From assembly GCA_036898135.1 (NCBI GenBank), contig CM072511.1, forward strand, positions 49,623,081-49,687,080: DNA of 64,000 nt, in the 5' to 3' direction. This DNA comes from Oncomelania hupensis. Its lineage: Eukaryota > Mollusca > Gastropoda > Littorinimorpha > Pomatiopsidae. Of this stretch, positions 1-18,184 are shown one piece after another; within the stretch, counting starts at the first letter, position 1; the number at the start of each line of letters is the position of its first letter. Position numbers and translations under genes: made by a program. The notes under the pieces were generated by a model that saw only the letters and a program-made list of their open reading frames with translations, ran no database searches and had not been told where the DNA came from.

Positions 1-148
1 AAAGTCTGACGAGATGAGTCACATAAGTTCGATTTTGTAAAATGTGGGTGCGGCAGTTAAAGTGTATGTATGTGTGTGCGTGTTTGTTATTGTTTTTAGC
101 CATTCTTCACTTAATATTCCTCGGTTGGTATGCAGGAGTCATGGTTAT

Positions 149-440
149 GGGGTAGCCCGTAGCGCAGTGGGTAGGCGCCGGTGTTCAATGCCGATGGTCG
201 CGGGTTCGAGCTCCGCACGGGGCAAAACTTTAGGATTCTTATGAGACTTTACGGGTCACCGAGGGTTCTCTCCGGGTACTCCGGTTTCCTCCCCCCCTTC
301 AAAATAATATTAGATGCAGCCAATTTAATTTTAAAAATACAAAACTATTTTCCTTTCAGTTTCCTATTGTAGCGATCTTCCTGCCTTTACACCACGTGTA
401 TGTCTTGTATTTTGTTGCCATTGTTGTGTGTCTGTAATAT
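149..440 (+). mobile_element. tRNA-derived SINE (3' part uncertain)
   Basis: The head looks like a tRNA gene with RNA polymerase III boxes: an A-box-like TAGCGCAGTGGGTAGG near 159 and a B-box-like GGTTCGAGCTCC near 203. A conserved block follows at about 250-292, CTCCGGGTACTCCGGTTTCC, of the kind shared by many metazoan SINEs. The same head, block and a further stretch ending GCCTTTACACCAC recur on the minus strand at 60866-60543, so the element continues to at least 395. The 3' end is not resolved, because a LINE was inserted at about 460. It is not a functional tRNA gene: it lacks a proper acceptor stem and is followed by SINE body. Confidence 0.8.
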
Positions 441-460
441 ATTTGTTGCTGTTTGTTTGT

Positions 461-3400
461 GGGTTCGAGCACAGAATAGAATAGACCCAACGTTTCCCGG
501 CGTGTCGAAAGAGGCGACTAACAGGGGTAATGTTAACACGGCATCACTGGGCGAAAGTCTTCTACACAGTAGTCACCTGCCAGGGCGAGGAACCTCACGT
601 TACTACATGTTCAACGACCACGTGCTCAAGGCCAAGGCAAGCCACACTGTATTCGTGGATTTCGGCTGTGGCCAACAGCCTGGAGAGGAATGAGCACCGT
701 CAAGTCTTTTTTTGCCCAAGACACACTACATGATGACACTATCCACTAATTCCATACCGGATCGGTCGTCGCCCGGCTCAAGGACCGCGCCTTCCGTTGG
801 CAACCAGGACGGAGGTGTTAAGTATGCTACTGATGGACACTTTAGCCAGATCCGCACGAGAAACAACATCGTCATAGGAACCTGGAATGTCAGGACCCTA
901 ACTGCGGAAGGAAAATTAGAAGAACTGGTCCACGAGTTGGACCACTATCGATTGAACGTTCTAGGCATCAGCGAACTGCGCTGGAAAGGCCTAGGTGAAA
1001 CAACGACCGACAAAGGCCACAAGCTCTATTTCAGCGTTAGAAATCAAAGGAACGAACACGGCGTTGGATTCTTGGTCCACAAGAACATTCTAGCCACTGT
1101 CATGGGTTGCCGCCCAGTCTCCAGTAGACTCATTACCATCCCCCTGAGAGCAGCCCCTTTCAACATCACCATCATCCAGGCCTATGCCCCAACATCAGAC
1201 TATGACGACAGCGAAGTGGAGGATTTTATGAAAATCTACAGGCGGTCCTTGACCAAGTGCCGAAGAAGGATATAGTCATAGTGCAAGGCGACTGGAATGC
1301 CAAGGTTGGCCAAGATGCGCACCAAAACTGGGGAGACACATGTGCACCCCACTGCAACAACAAGACAAATGACAGGGATCTGAGATTCTTGGAGCTTGCC
1401 AGACACAACAATCTGGTACTGGCAAACAAGCTTGGTCTCCACAAAAACTCCATACGATGGACATGGCACATTCCCGGCGGGGAGCATCACAACCAAATAG
1501 ACTACATCATGGTCAAGAAACGCTTCAGATTAAGCATCAACATTGGCAGGACACGCACTTTTCCAGGAGCAGACATCGGAAGTGACCCCGATCTCTTGAT
1601 GATGTCTTTCCGGCTCCACTTAAAGAGAGTAAATACAGCAAAGTGCACTAGACTGAAGTTCGACCTGGACAAACTGCAAGACCCGGAGGTGGCAGAACTA
1701 TTTCAGGCCACAATTGGAGGGAAATTTGCACAACTGCTCATTTTGGGGGCTGGTGAAATAGATGTCAACACCATGACCACCACCTTCAACTCAGCCGTGA
1801 TAGATGCCGCCACTGAGATCCTTGGCAAGCACCGACCAAAGAAAAAGCCGTGGATCACACCTGAACTTTTGGATGTGTGTGATAAACGAAGAGAGATAAA
1901 AAAAGAAAAGAAAAAAGAACACCTCACAGGGAGCTGATGTCTACCGAAAAATCAACAATGACACCCGAAAAGGCATGCGCACAGCAAAGGAGAACTGGAT
2001 AGAAGATCAATGCCAGGAAATTGAGAACAGTCTGAACAAAAACAACAGCAAGAAGGCCTACCAGACTGTAAAGCGGCTGACAAATGTCAAACAGCCCAAA
2101 GTCTCCACGATCCAAAGCAAGTCTTACAGAAGAACAAGAAGTCTTGGACAGATGGACAGAGTACTGCTCTGACCTTTACAACCATACACCAAATGGAGAC
2201 CCATCAGTTCTAGCATGTCCCGAGAACAGAGAAGAACAAATCCTCCCAATTCTCCGGGAAGAAGTTGAGGCAGCAGTGCTATCGCTAAAGAAAAGTAAGT
2301 CAGCGGGAGTGGACAATATACCCGCGGAACTGCTACAAGCAGGAGGAGAAGCGATGATTGATGCCCTCACTATTATCTGTAACAAGATCTGGCAGAGTGG
2401 AGAGTGGCCTATACCATGGGCCCAGTCGCTTGTCATCACTCTTCCCAAAAAAAGGTAACCTTCAGGAGTGTGAAAATTACCGCACCGTCAGCCTCATCAG
2501 CGATCCCAGCAAGGTCCTCCTGAAAATAATACTCAACAGGTTGAAACTCCAAGCTGAACAAATCATAGCTGAAGAACAAGCAGGATTCAGGGCAGGGCGA
2601 AGTACCACTGAACAGATTTTCAACCTCAGAATAATCTGTGAGAAATATGTACAGCACCAACAACATCTATTTCATGTGTTCATAGACTTCAAGAAAACGT
2701 TTGACTGAGTCTGGCATGTAGCTCTATGGGCAACAATGAAAGTATACAATATCAGCCCTAAAATTATTGAAGCCATCAAACGCCTGTATGACAAGGCTAC
2801 AAGTGCAGTCCTCCACAACAGCGCCATCGGAAACTGGTTCAGAACAACAATCGGTGTGCGTCAAGGATGCCTACTCTCTCCAACACCCTTCAACATCTTC
2901 CTAGAGCGCATAATGTCAGATGCTCTTGCAGATCACGAAGGCACAGTCAGCATAGGGGGTAGAGCAATCTCCAATCTTCGTTTTTCGGATGACATTGATG
3001 GATTGGCTGGAGAGGAACAAGAACTTGAACAGCTGGTACAGAGGCTTGACACCACCTCCAAAGCCTATGGAATGGAAATAAGTGCACAGAAGACCAAAAT
3101 GATGACCAACAACACCAATGGCATCAACACGGACATCAAAGTCCAAGGTCAATCCATCAACACAGTGCATAGCTTCAAATCTTTAGGAGCCATTGTATCA
3201 GACAATGGGTCCCGACAGAAAGTCCTCTCCAGGTTTGCACAAACAACTGCTGCACTGACAAGGTTTAAGCCATTTGGAAAGACAGGACCATCAGTCTACA
3301 TTCCAAAGTAAGACTGCTGCGCTCCCTTGTCATCTCCATCTTCCTATATGCTTGCGAAGCATTGACCCTCACAGCAGATCTCCAACCAAGAATACAAAGC

Positions 3401-3792
3401 ATGGAGATGAGGTGATACAGAAGACTTCTGGGCTTTTCCTATATCCAACACATCACCAACGACGAAGTCCGACAGACCATCACACAAGCTATTGGACAAC
3501 ACGATGACCTGCTCACAGTGGTGAAGAAACGGAAACTCCGATGGTATGGCCACGTCACCAGATCATCAGACCTTGCAAAGAATATTCAGCAAGGCACGGT
3601 GCAAGGAGGTAGAAGAAGAGAGAGACCGAAAAAGAGGTGGGAGGACAACATTCGAGAATGGACTGGTTTGACACTGAGCGAAGCCATCAGGGCTGCTGAG
3701 GACAGGGAAAGATGGAGTATGTTGGTTAAACGATCATCTGTGGTGCCCCTACGACCTCAGGGTTACGGGACAGGGTAGGGTAGGATAGGATA
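461..3792 (+). mobile_element. RTE-like non-LTR retrotransposon, near full-length (LINE copy 1)
   Basis: This 3.3-kb element has a GC-richer 5' region (about 461-711), one long reading frame for endonuclease plus reverse transcriptase, almost no 3' UTR, and a 3' tail of GGATA-type repeats (3771-3792). The direct repeat GTTTGTTTGT flanks it at 451-460 and 3793-3802, a 10-bp candidate target-site duplication, although the motif is low-complexity. Size, single frame and microsatellite tail fit the RTE clade; the clade assignment is by family resemblance only. Related copies lie at 5375-5443, 28330-29036 and 46023-48870. Confidence 0.85.
712..3778 (+). pseudogene. Decayed endonuclease-reverse transcriptase ORF of LINE copy 1
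   Basis: This frame encoded an apurinic-type endonuclease (GTWNVRTL, ISELRWKG, QGDWNAKVG) followed by reverse transcriptase (GRSTTEQIF, GVRQGCLLSP, a catalytic block reading FSDDIDGL) and a C-terminal RPKKRWEDN-like stretch. Comparison with the copy at 46-48.9 kb shows many lesions: a 1-base loss near 1226, a frame break near 1915, an 11-base loss near 2122, a 1-base gain in the A run near 2450, a CGA-to-TGA stop near 2706, a 1-base loss near 3270, and a TGC-to-TGA stop near 3413. The endonuclease SDH motif reads SDP near 1584, so the usual catalytic histidine is gone. The element cannot make a working protein. Confidence 0.88.
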
Positions 3793-3802
3793 GTTTGTTT
3801 GT

Positions 3803-5363
<1,561 letters not shown>

Positions 5364-5374
5364 ACTCAGTAAAT

Positions 5375-5443
5375 CCTATACTATCCTATCCTATCCTGTC
5401 CCGTAACCCTGAGGTCGTAGGGGCACCACAGATGATCGTTTAA
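5375..5443 (-). mobile_element. Very short 3' end of the RTE-like LINE
   Basis: Read on the minus strand, these 69 bases match the last coding bases and tail of LINE copy 1 (about 3727-3792), ending in GGATA repeats. The flanks carry a perfect 11-bp direct repeat, ACTCAGTAAAT, at 5364-5374 and 5444-5454. It is a severely 5'-truncated insertion made by target-primed reverse transcription. Confidence 0.9.
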
Positions 5444-5822
5444 ACTCAGTAAATAAATTAATTAAAAAGTTCACATTAGAGTGAATAGAATGTTTTAATC
5501 CTACTTTAAAAAAAATAAATTGAGAAATTGTTTTATGAAAGGAAAACTAGTATGTAACATTTTCCCACTCAATTTCCATTTGATTGTCAGAGTGGTTGAT
5601 CTCTTGTTCCCTCTTCATTCATCAAAGAACATACTTATGAATGCAGTATGCAACAATTATTGTAAAAAAGAAGTTGTACAGGGCATACGTCTGGAAAAAA
5701 AGTCGTTGAATGATTGCCAAAAACTATGACGAAAAAGAGGACAGTGGCGGTGGAAGATGAGAGAATGGAAAGTGAGGATGAGGTGGCGAAGAAGAGGCTG
5801 ATAATACCGATGGCGATTATAA

Positions 5823-6015
5823 TGAAGAAGAAGAAGAAGAAGAAAACGAAGAAGAAGAAGAAGAAGAAGAAGAAGAAGAAGAAGAAGACGATGATGATGA
5901 TGATGATAGTGATGATGACGACGATGACGTTAATAATTCTATTGTTGTTGTTGATGATGATAACGATAATAATGTTGTTGTTGTTGTTGATGATGATTAT
6001 AAACAAAATAATGAC
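5823..6015. repeat. (GAA)n, (GAT)n and (GTT)n compound microsatellite
   Basis: Consecutive triplet runs give poly-Lys/Met frames on one strand and poly-Phe/Ile/Asn on the other. No coding function is implied. Confidence 0.95.
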
Positions 6016-6634
6016 GCTATCAATGACCATGTTCAATAATGACGCATGAGGGTGAAATTAATTCTGGGCGAATTACTGGACGGGTATGATACGTGACTTT
6101 TGACAGAGAAGGTCTGCTGACACTGATCTGCTTAATTTAATTTATGATCCAATCATCGGTCAAACTAATCAACCAACCGAATGAATTCACTCTCAGTGTT
6201 CATGCGGTGCAGGCAAACTAAGCAAGACATCCACCATATCCAAAATAAAAAGATGGCAAGCCATTCTCATGTGTGTCCAGGCACTCCCGCACATAACTGA
6301 AAATCAGCATGTTCATAAGTGTTGATTTTAGTGGGTCTGTTCTGTCGCAATTGTGTTTTGTCTCTCCTAAACAAGGAAAATGAAAACATGGACACATGGA
6401 CCACTATTTGAACTATCTGCAAGAATGCCTCCACCCCCTCCCTTCTCCCTCTCTCCTTTCCCCCCCTACTCCTCCCCCCCCCAAAAAAAAATCGGTTAAA
6501 GTGTCTGATTAGTAAAAAAAAAAAACATCAAAATCGGTTACATAATTCTTGAAAAAATAGTGTTTTGAGAAGACGAAGAAAAAAAAAGAATTAGAAATCG
6601 GATCGACCTATTGACTGATTAATAAATGGATTGT
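6016..6634. other. Gene-free stretch
   Basis: Only AT-rich sequence, a pyrimidine-rich patch near 6430-6480 and A runs are visible. No gene or element is supported. Confidence 0.6.
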
Positions 6635-6641
6635 GTCTGAA

Positions 6642-7137
6642 CACAAGTATATCAACTAACAAGTTAGTATCTCGTATTGCCCCAAGTCGACGTGCGGTGG
6701 TCCCGTTGCCATTGGTTTTAGCCACAAGCTGAGACGGGAATATCCCAAACCTAAAAATAGAATAGAGAATTCTGGGAAATCTGTTCTCGCTGAAATGAAA
6801 CGAAAGTTGGGAGAGGAACTGCATATTTCTGGTAGTGAACAAAGGCAGAAACTTGTCAGCAGTATTATCAGCGATGGAGTTATAATGGACGAAGTGCTTC
6901 ATACCTATGAGATTGCCTTTGCTCAGCAAAGAAACTAAAGAAGGATTTGGCCGACGTCATTTCAGAAAAGCATTTCCCTACCCATAATTCCCCTGGGTTT
7001 TGAAGTTTCTAAAAAGTTATTTCAGGCCGATGACGCTCTATGGAGCGAAAAGCATGTAAAGGGAAGCAACCGCTTGTACGCGCACGTCGATAGAGACATA
7101 GAAGAGAGATACTAACTTGTTAGTTGATATACTTGTG
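6642..7137. mobile_element. 496-bp TIR element (MITE-like), flanked by GTCTGAA
   Basis: Perfect 32-bp terminal inverted repeats start CACAAGTATATC at 6642-6673 and end at 7106-7137; inverted similarity continues further in (a shared TCGACGTGCG). GTCTGAA occurs at 6635-6641 and 7138-7144 as a 7-bp direct duplication (8 bp if one terminal base is assigned differently). The inner part has no recognisable transposase, so it looks non-autonomous. The duplication length points to a P-like or hAT-like superfamily, but this is unresolved. Confidence 0.85.
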
Positions 7138-7479
7138 GTCTGAACGATTGGCCTTGAGTTGAAGTACCTGTATACCAAATATCATCAAAATCGGCTCAAC
7201 CTTTATTTAATATATTTAGTTTTAAAAATGACATCAGCGTCCTTCACCTTTGAAGTAAAGAAAATACGACGGCACGGGAGGCTAGCCATTAACCTAGGTA
7301 ATGTTCCTATGAATTTTGGTCAAAATGTGTTTAATAGTTCTTAAGATAATACAACCGACAGACCAACCGACATTTAGCTCGTTCGGGATTCCCGACTATT
7401 TCAAATATATTAACTGGACATTTATTTTAATTGCTTCAAGTTTGACTCTTGCTTGTTTTTTTTTCTTCTTTCGTCAGTG

Positions 7480-10717
<3,238 letters not shown>

Positions 10718-11208
10718 CAGTGAACCCTCGCTACTTCGCGGTTCGACATTCGCGGATTCACGACTTCGCGAATTTTTTTCATTATATTATATATAGCACA
10801 CAAGCACAAATGTTAAACAATAAAACAGTAGGTGTACATTAAAAAAAGCATTGAAAAAGGGTGGTTTGTTAATAGTATGTACGGAGAGGATTTTACTGTA
10901 ACTTTCAACTTCTTTCGTAGTGAGTAAAATACTGTACAATTGTACAGTACCGCAACAATCTTTTTTTTTTTTTTTATGCACACCTACTCCTTTATTCCTT
11001 AACATTTGTGCCTGTGTATTGTATGTACATACTGTAGATATCTGTACATTACTGTAAAGGGTGGTTTGTTAACAGTACGTAAAGAGAGGGTTTTAAAAGT
11101 TCGAATACACGTTAAATAAATACTGTATAAGGTGTCCCTACTTCGCGGATTTTCAGCTATCGCGGCCGGTCTTGGAACTTATCTACCCCGATAAACTAGG
11201 GTTCACTG
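10718..11208. mobile_element. pogo/Tigger-like TIR element (Tc1/mariner group MITE)
   Basis: The left end reads CAGTGAACCCTCGCTACTTC and the right end is its imperfect inverse, ending GGGTTCACTG at 11208. TA dinucleotides flank both sides (10716-10717 and 11209-11210), the target duplication of Tc1/mariner elements. Short TTCGCGG words near both ends extend the imperfect inversion. The interior has no transposase, so it is a non-autonomous derivative of about 491 bp. Confidence 0.82.
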
Positions 11209-11231
11209 TACACTCGAGCGCCAACGATAAC

Positions 11232-11351
<120 letters not shown>

Positions 11352-11775
11352 TTTTCCTCCCCTATGTATTACGTCAAGGTCTCAAACTCGTCTGAACGAA
11401 AAATCGAGGGTCGTCGCATTTTTCAAATCTATATGAACGAACCAGAAGATTTCTCCAGGAATTGATTGATTTATTGATTTATTGTTGCTTTAGGTCCAGC
11501 GGACTCTTCCGAGCCAAATCAGTGGCCGAGGTCTTGACGAATACGTAGCTGCGCAATGACTTACGAACGCGCAAAGCCTACGTATATCGTAGCTGCGCCA
11601 ATGCGTATCTTGGTGGTCATCACGCATGCTTTGTCGCTTGCGGAGTAACGTATTACGTTTGGCCTTACGTTGAGTGTAAAGTTGGGATATTTTTGGCGCA
11701 AATTGGGGAAAACCCGGTAAAACACGGTATTCTCCTTCTCTCGTGACGTCACGAGAAAAATAGAAGACGACAAAG

Positions 11776-12150
11776 ATGGAAGGAAAAACTGAAATATCCC
11801 AGCCAAGATCCGCCAATTTTACAGAAGGAGAAGTTCACTGCTTGCTTGACCTGATCAAGCAACACTCAGATGACTTGTTCAGCAAGCTCAGCAACAAAAT
11901 TACGGCAAAAACAAAGCAAACCTTGTGGAATGAAATAACCATGCGTGTAAACGCATATGGGACAACACAGACAAAAACTCACCAAGTGAAAAAGAAATTG
12001 TCAGATTTGATGCAGACTGTGAAGCACCTTCAGAACAAAATAAAACACCCTCCGACAGGTGGAGGACCTCCTCCCGCGATACCATGGAGGCATGATTTTG
12101 TGTTGGATATTCTGGGACAAGAAATATGCCTTCTGGAAGGAATTACAGGC
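11776..12150 (+). pseudogene. Harbinger Myb/SANT-like DNA-binding protein, truncated
   Basis: In PIF/Harbinger elements this protein helps transposase enter the nucleus and bind the transposon ends. The frame starts at ATG 11776 (MEGKTEISQ). Residues about 13-90 look like a Myb/SANT trihelix domain: FTEGEVHCLLDLIKQH, then TLWNEITMRVNAYG and VKKKLSDLMQ. A Gly-Pro-rich linker and a DFVLDILGQE segment follow, which usually starts the second conserved part. After residue about 125 the frame enters the (CT)n run and reads only Ser-Leu, so the natural C terminus is lost. It lies opposite the transposase gene, converging on it. Confidence 0.8.
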
Positions 12151-12151
12151 A

Positions 12152-13151
<1,000 letters not shown>

Positions 13152-14046
13152 CGAAAGAATAATCTGTCCGGCTGTATTCATGTTACGCAAAGGTTTACGA
13201 CAGGAGGGGAGCAGTCGTAACTATGCGCTGAACGTCGCAGCTAAATTTAGCCTACGCAAGCGTCATGACCAGCACGTTTCGGAGTTTACGTTGTTCGTAG
13301 GCTCTACGCATTGCGTAAAGATGCTACGTATTTGACAAGACCTCGGCCCCAGGACCGGACAACCCCCGATCCGCATAAAAGATCTGCCGAAACAACCCTA
13401 GTGGGAAAATTGAATGCCCTCCACCGGCCAGTCACTTTACAATAAAGACATCCCACGCGGGGGACGGCTGAGGGTTGACCTCAACTACGCGAACACACCG
13501 GTTACAAAAACAAAATAGAATACAACCATCATTATAAATCATCAACAAAACACATACACATAAAATGCCTATAGTGCGAAATAATACAATCATAGGAAGC
13601 CCTAGTGACCACCCGACAGAAAGCGTCCAACACTCCCAAGCTGATCCAACAGACCTCATACACAAACAAGGAGTCTTGTCCAGGAAGAGTTTTCAAGAAA
13701 AAAGGTAGGTCATTGATCTAGCGAAGAAGAAGAAAGTATAGCAGAGTGATAGGACAGATCAGGAATGGGAAAGAGCAAATGATGAAGACAGCGACAGTGG
13801 GAATTTAAAGCACTAAATTTCCAGAAAGTGGGGATACTATTTATACTGAAACCCCCGGCACTCCAACGGGGGGAACTGTTGCCGCAGTGAATTAGTCATG
13901 CCTACAAAGGCAAGACAGGTTTTCAACTGGGGCTTTCACTGTTCCCTTTATAGGTTAGAACAATCTACAATTTCTCCAGGAAGAAGCGACTCAATCGATT
14001 CAACTGTGATTCATAGAAACACCCAAAGTAATAAATATGCATAGTG

Positions 14047-14082
14047 ACGGCAGGGATAGCTCAGTCGTCAGAGCGCCCGACT
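14047..14082 (+). mobile_element. Possible tRNA-SINE head fragment
   Basis: GGGATAGCTCAGTCGTCAG resembles the D-arm and A-box of a tRNA-derived SINE. No B-box follows, so it is at most a short fragment. Confidence 0.35.
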
Positions 14083-14292
14083 TGTGTACGTGCGTGCTCA
14101 ATATCTAAAAGAATGGCTTAAGCGATTTTGTTAAGTTTTGATGTACAGGTACTTAAAATCATAGAGCATCCTATAAGCTCTTTGGTAGCAGTCCGGTTGT
14201 CGTTTTTTTGTTTTGTTTTTTGTTTGTTTGTTCAAAACACGCTTTTTGCATTATCTCAAGAATAACTGTTCATCATTCTTACTTTGCGGATA

Positions 14293-14898
14293 ATCACCCG
14301 TGGGGGTGCCGGGTTTTCAGTATAAATAGTATTCCCAAATTCTGGAAATTTAGAGCTTTAAATTCCCACTGTCGCTGTCTTTCTCCTTTGTTCTTTCTCA
14401 TTCCTACTCTATTAATCTAATATACTATCTACTTCTTCGCTAGACCAGTCACCTACCTTTTCCCTTGAAAACTCTTCCGGGACAAAACTCCTCATTTGTG
14501 TGTGAGGTCTGTTGGATCAGCTTGGGAGATTTGGACGCTTTCTGCCAAATGGTCACTGGGGCTTCCTATGATGTTATTATTTGGAAATGTAGGCATTTTA
14601 TATGTATGTGTTTTGTTGATATTTTATAATAATGTTTGTGTTATAATTTGTTTTTTTGTAAACGGTGGTTCGATAAATTAGAGTATAGCCTCAGCGTCCC
14701 TTGCGTGGGATATCTTTATTGTAAAGTGACCGGTTGGTGGGAGTGCCTTCAGTGTTACCACTAGGGTTGTTTCGGCAGATCTTTCATGCGGATCAGGGGC
14801 GAGTCCTCCTTTCAGCGAAGTTGTGGTCTTGATTTTGTGGTCCTGATTCGGCTTTTTGCAGTCCGCTTGACTCTGTAAGCAATGAATAACTAACTAAC
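14293..14898 (+). mobile_element. Family R retroposon copy B
   Basis: This 606-bp copy begins just before GGGGGTGCCGGG, carries CAGTATAAATAGTATTCCC at about 14318 and ends GCAATGAATAACTAACTAAC. It is flanked by TTTGCGGATA (14283-14292) and TTTGTGGATA (14899-14908), a 10-bp duplication with one C/T change. It interrupts an older dispersed repeat, whose two halves (14210-14292 and 14909-14990) match one continuous stretch at 25585-25735. Its 3' end (GGCTTTTTGCAGTCCGC) belongs to the same subfamily as copies E and F, different from A, C and D. Confidence 0.85.
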
Positions 14899-14990
14899 TT
14901 TGTGGATACTTTAACTATTGCATGTTAAATCATTCATATTTATACTTTTTTTTTCAAAAGTCAAGGTCATTGTGCTTTACCGTTTTTTAA

Positions 14991-17900
14991 ACACTTTTTG
15001 CTCTGTAAGCTTATCTAAAAATTAGTTTAGCCAATTTTGATTATTTGTTGCTTGCAGACATTTTAGTTAGGAACCTATCATTCAACGATTTCCCATTGCT
15101 TCGCTAAAGGACAAAGCACAGTCACAACACCACCAAGGAAAATTAACATTTTTGAAAATGCTTATTTTTTAAACTGACATGTTTGAAAATGCTTATTTTT
15201 TGGCTGTGTGTGTATGTGTGTGTGTGTGTGCATGTTTACACGGCGTTATTTGGACAAACTAGTGCATGTGTGTGTGTGTAAATACATTTGAAAGGCTTGC
15301 CATCTTATTTCAGGTTTAGATAAGTGTACAAAATTAACTCTGTAAAAAGTGTAACGAAACAATATATTTTAGGCTATAATAGGGATTCGTGGCTAAAATG
15401 AATAATGCCTTAGTTATTACATAAATGGCCCATGCATTTCTTTCCCCCTTTAAGAGTTCATATTTCCTATTGATTATTTTAGTAACTGTATCAGCCTGTC
15501 GGCTCTCCTTGCCTTAGGCCTAGTGGCCAATACAACGGCCACAGCGGGAACGGCTATTTTATTTTTGCAGCCTGGTCTAGACAGTACTTGCTGTGGCGGT
15601 TCTTTGCTGCACGCCTGTGTGGGTGTGAGTTTCAATGTGGCAAGGTAGGAGAAAATTAGAAACCATGTATTAGATCAGAGCTGAAGTAGAGTCTAATCCT
15701 AACAGATCTTAGATTTAACCTTAATGTGAGTGAAATTAGAGCTTATTTTTTACTGAGCACTGTGTAGTTGCGTGTTTATTCTTTATTTCGTGGACAGCCG
15801 AACGCAGATCTCAGAGCAGACAAGACGACATTGTTTTAAACATCATAAACAGGGCTGGTTCTGCAGAAATTTTAGCCTACTGCAATCGGCAGGCAAACGT
15901 CACATTGAACACAGCTTGAGCCCTGAACCACACCGCTTTACTGGAGCACCATTAACTTCAATAGGGAAATGGGATACATTCTGCTCGATCAAGACATCTC
16001 CCACAGCGCTGTACTGTGTGGTAGGCCTAGTCTCACATACGCAGTAGTCTCATAGTTGCTCAGCAGCATCACTAGACTTTTTGCTGGTTACCTTACGGAA
16101 CTCAATGTTTTAGTAGTAGTACACATACGGTTGGTACATCTGCACCGATATTCTTAGTCTTTGCCAATATACAGGATGCAATTTCTGACTTGTACTCTTG
16201 CTTTGCGGTGATCCTTGTCTCCTCTGAACGCTGACCTATGTAGACCGTGTCAGTAAACTCACCGAGTGTCTCTTTTTAACTTTTCTCGTTTACAATCGGC
16301 TGTCCCGTTTTTGTGACACACATGCCAAGTCAGTCAAGCCTCTTTAATCTCGACTATCCAATCCTTTCAAAGCACAGGCGATAGCTCGAGGGTTTTACAT
16401 TCTGTTAGTTCAAGACCTGTGCGACCTGTCTTTACAGGTGACCGATAGACTAGGTGCTATAAATTGAGACGATCGGCGATCAATGTTCGTTCAATAACAA
16501 CACGGCTGTGCACGAGTCAGTATAATGTTGCATTGAAGGCATCGGCAGCTGCAGCTACACAGTAACCATTGTCAACTAATGAGCACTCTTTGTGAAGGTT
16601 ATTCTTTGCTTGAAGTAATACCCATTGAAATTCTAATATAAGCTGGATTGAAATAAGAAAGTAAAACAGTTATTGTTGATGATGAGGATGATGAAATTGT
16701 TGATAATATTGATGGTGTTAACGATGGAGCCTTAATAATATTGATGTTCTGTACTAGTATTGTTTGTTTTATCTGAGCTGAAGGCAGTAAAACTGACTTG
16801 CTGGTCGAAATGAAGCGATGAGGTTGAAGATGGTGAGGAGAACGTTGATGTTGCTGTTGAAGCCACTAAACTACCTTAAAGAAGAAGGTTGTGAAAGCCA
16901 AAACTGTTTTAATAAATACAGTTATATATATGCAATGCTGCTACTGCTGATTATGATGAGGAATGCAACTAGATTGGGATTGGGATGGGGGGGATCAAAG
17001 ACAATATTGGCTATTAAAAAATAATATCTTTGGAACAGTCGATGCATGCGATTTAAAATTCAAGCATTATTGAGAGCGTTGGAATAGGTGTTTAAAACAA
17101 AACTTGTTGTTGTTGAGTCACCGATGTTTCATGGAGCTCTAAAACAGACTATTGAGTTTTAGACGGATGTGTTAATAATACTGACCTTCGTTCAAAGGCG
17201 TTTGGCTTCCTGAGGTGACGCAATCCTTGCTGCTGTGCCTAGCTACGCCTGTAACATTTAATTTTGTTCCAATTAAACCTCGGGCAACTGCGCTGGGTTA
17301 CATTAATCGACACAGGCATCTTATATTTCTGTGGAAACCCAACTAAGTCTTTTTGTTGTTGTTGGAGGCAAGCGATAACGTGTTTGGACAGGCTTGGTCA
17401 TTCAACACTCAAACGTAACTAGGTACGCAGTCAGCATGCTATTTAGTAGAAGTACTTCCTTGTAAAGGTGTTGATATAATCTTTGTGGGAACTGATACAA
17501 AAGTAAAACAGTTACAGTTGTCTGTATTTCGCTTTGACGGTGAAAATATTACCCCTTTCATACTAATTTGTTAACAGCTAGATCCATTTCCTATTTTATA
17601 GTTTATACTGTCTCTGTTATATTATACCCATTCATCAAATTTTATGCAGAATTAAAATCAGTTTCCTTGAATTTAGTTCATTTGTTTTTCCTTATATTAT
17701 GTCATTTTCAGTGATTGATAATCAATATTGTTATCCATGTCACAAAACTTTCTTTTGAATTATAAAAAAAATCTGATCAGGTTGATAGTTCAAACTATAA
17801 AATTATGTTGACTTTTAAATGACTGTTAGTGAAAAGTAATATAGCGTGTTGTTGTTGTTGTTATTGCATTGCTGCTAACAATTCCAGGAATGTTTTGTTT

Positions 17901-18180
17901 ATTTTAAATTAATTTCCACAGTTGGGTTTAGTCAAATTTTATTCAACAAATAATTTTATAGTTATCGCATCACTCTAAAAAAAAAAAATGTTGTTGACTG
18001 GGTTCAGTAGAGTTGTGTGATTGTCTATATATCTCTTCGATATGCATGTGACCGTTTTTTGTTTTTTTTTTTTTTTTTTTTTGTGTGTGTGCGTATCGTT
18101 ATATAAGAAACATTGAGTCTAAATTATTATGGATTACGGCTGTCATCTGTTCTGGTGACAGTATAGGAATGATTTTTTAA
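14991..18180. other. Long gene-free stretch upstream of gene 1
   Basis: No coding gene is supported. Visible items are a TG-rich run near 15200-15230, a GAT-rich patch near 16677-16735, and a T run near 18065-18082. A 5' non-coding exon of the gene at 18581 could lie here or further upstream. CTATAAATT near 16459 is a possible but unsupported TATA box. Confidence 0.55.
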
Positions 18181-18184
18181 ATTA

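Noticed and set aside
150..225. Possible tRNA gene (also at 22450, 25750 and 60790-60866)
   Set aside because: Boxes are present, but the cloverleaf is degenerate and each is followed by a SINE body, so these are SINE heads.
6591..6929. 112-codon frame on the minus strand
   Set aside because: It runs across the left end of the TIR element and shows no transposase motifs.
15772..16047. 91-codon frame in the region upstream of gene 1
   Set aside because: No domain, isolated, and of a length expected by chance in moderately GC sequence.
16444..16480. TATA-containing promoter for gene 1
   Set aside because: Only an isolated CTATAAATT word 2 kb upstream; no start-site evidence.
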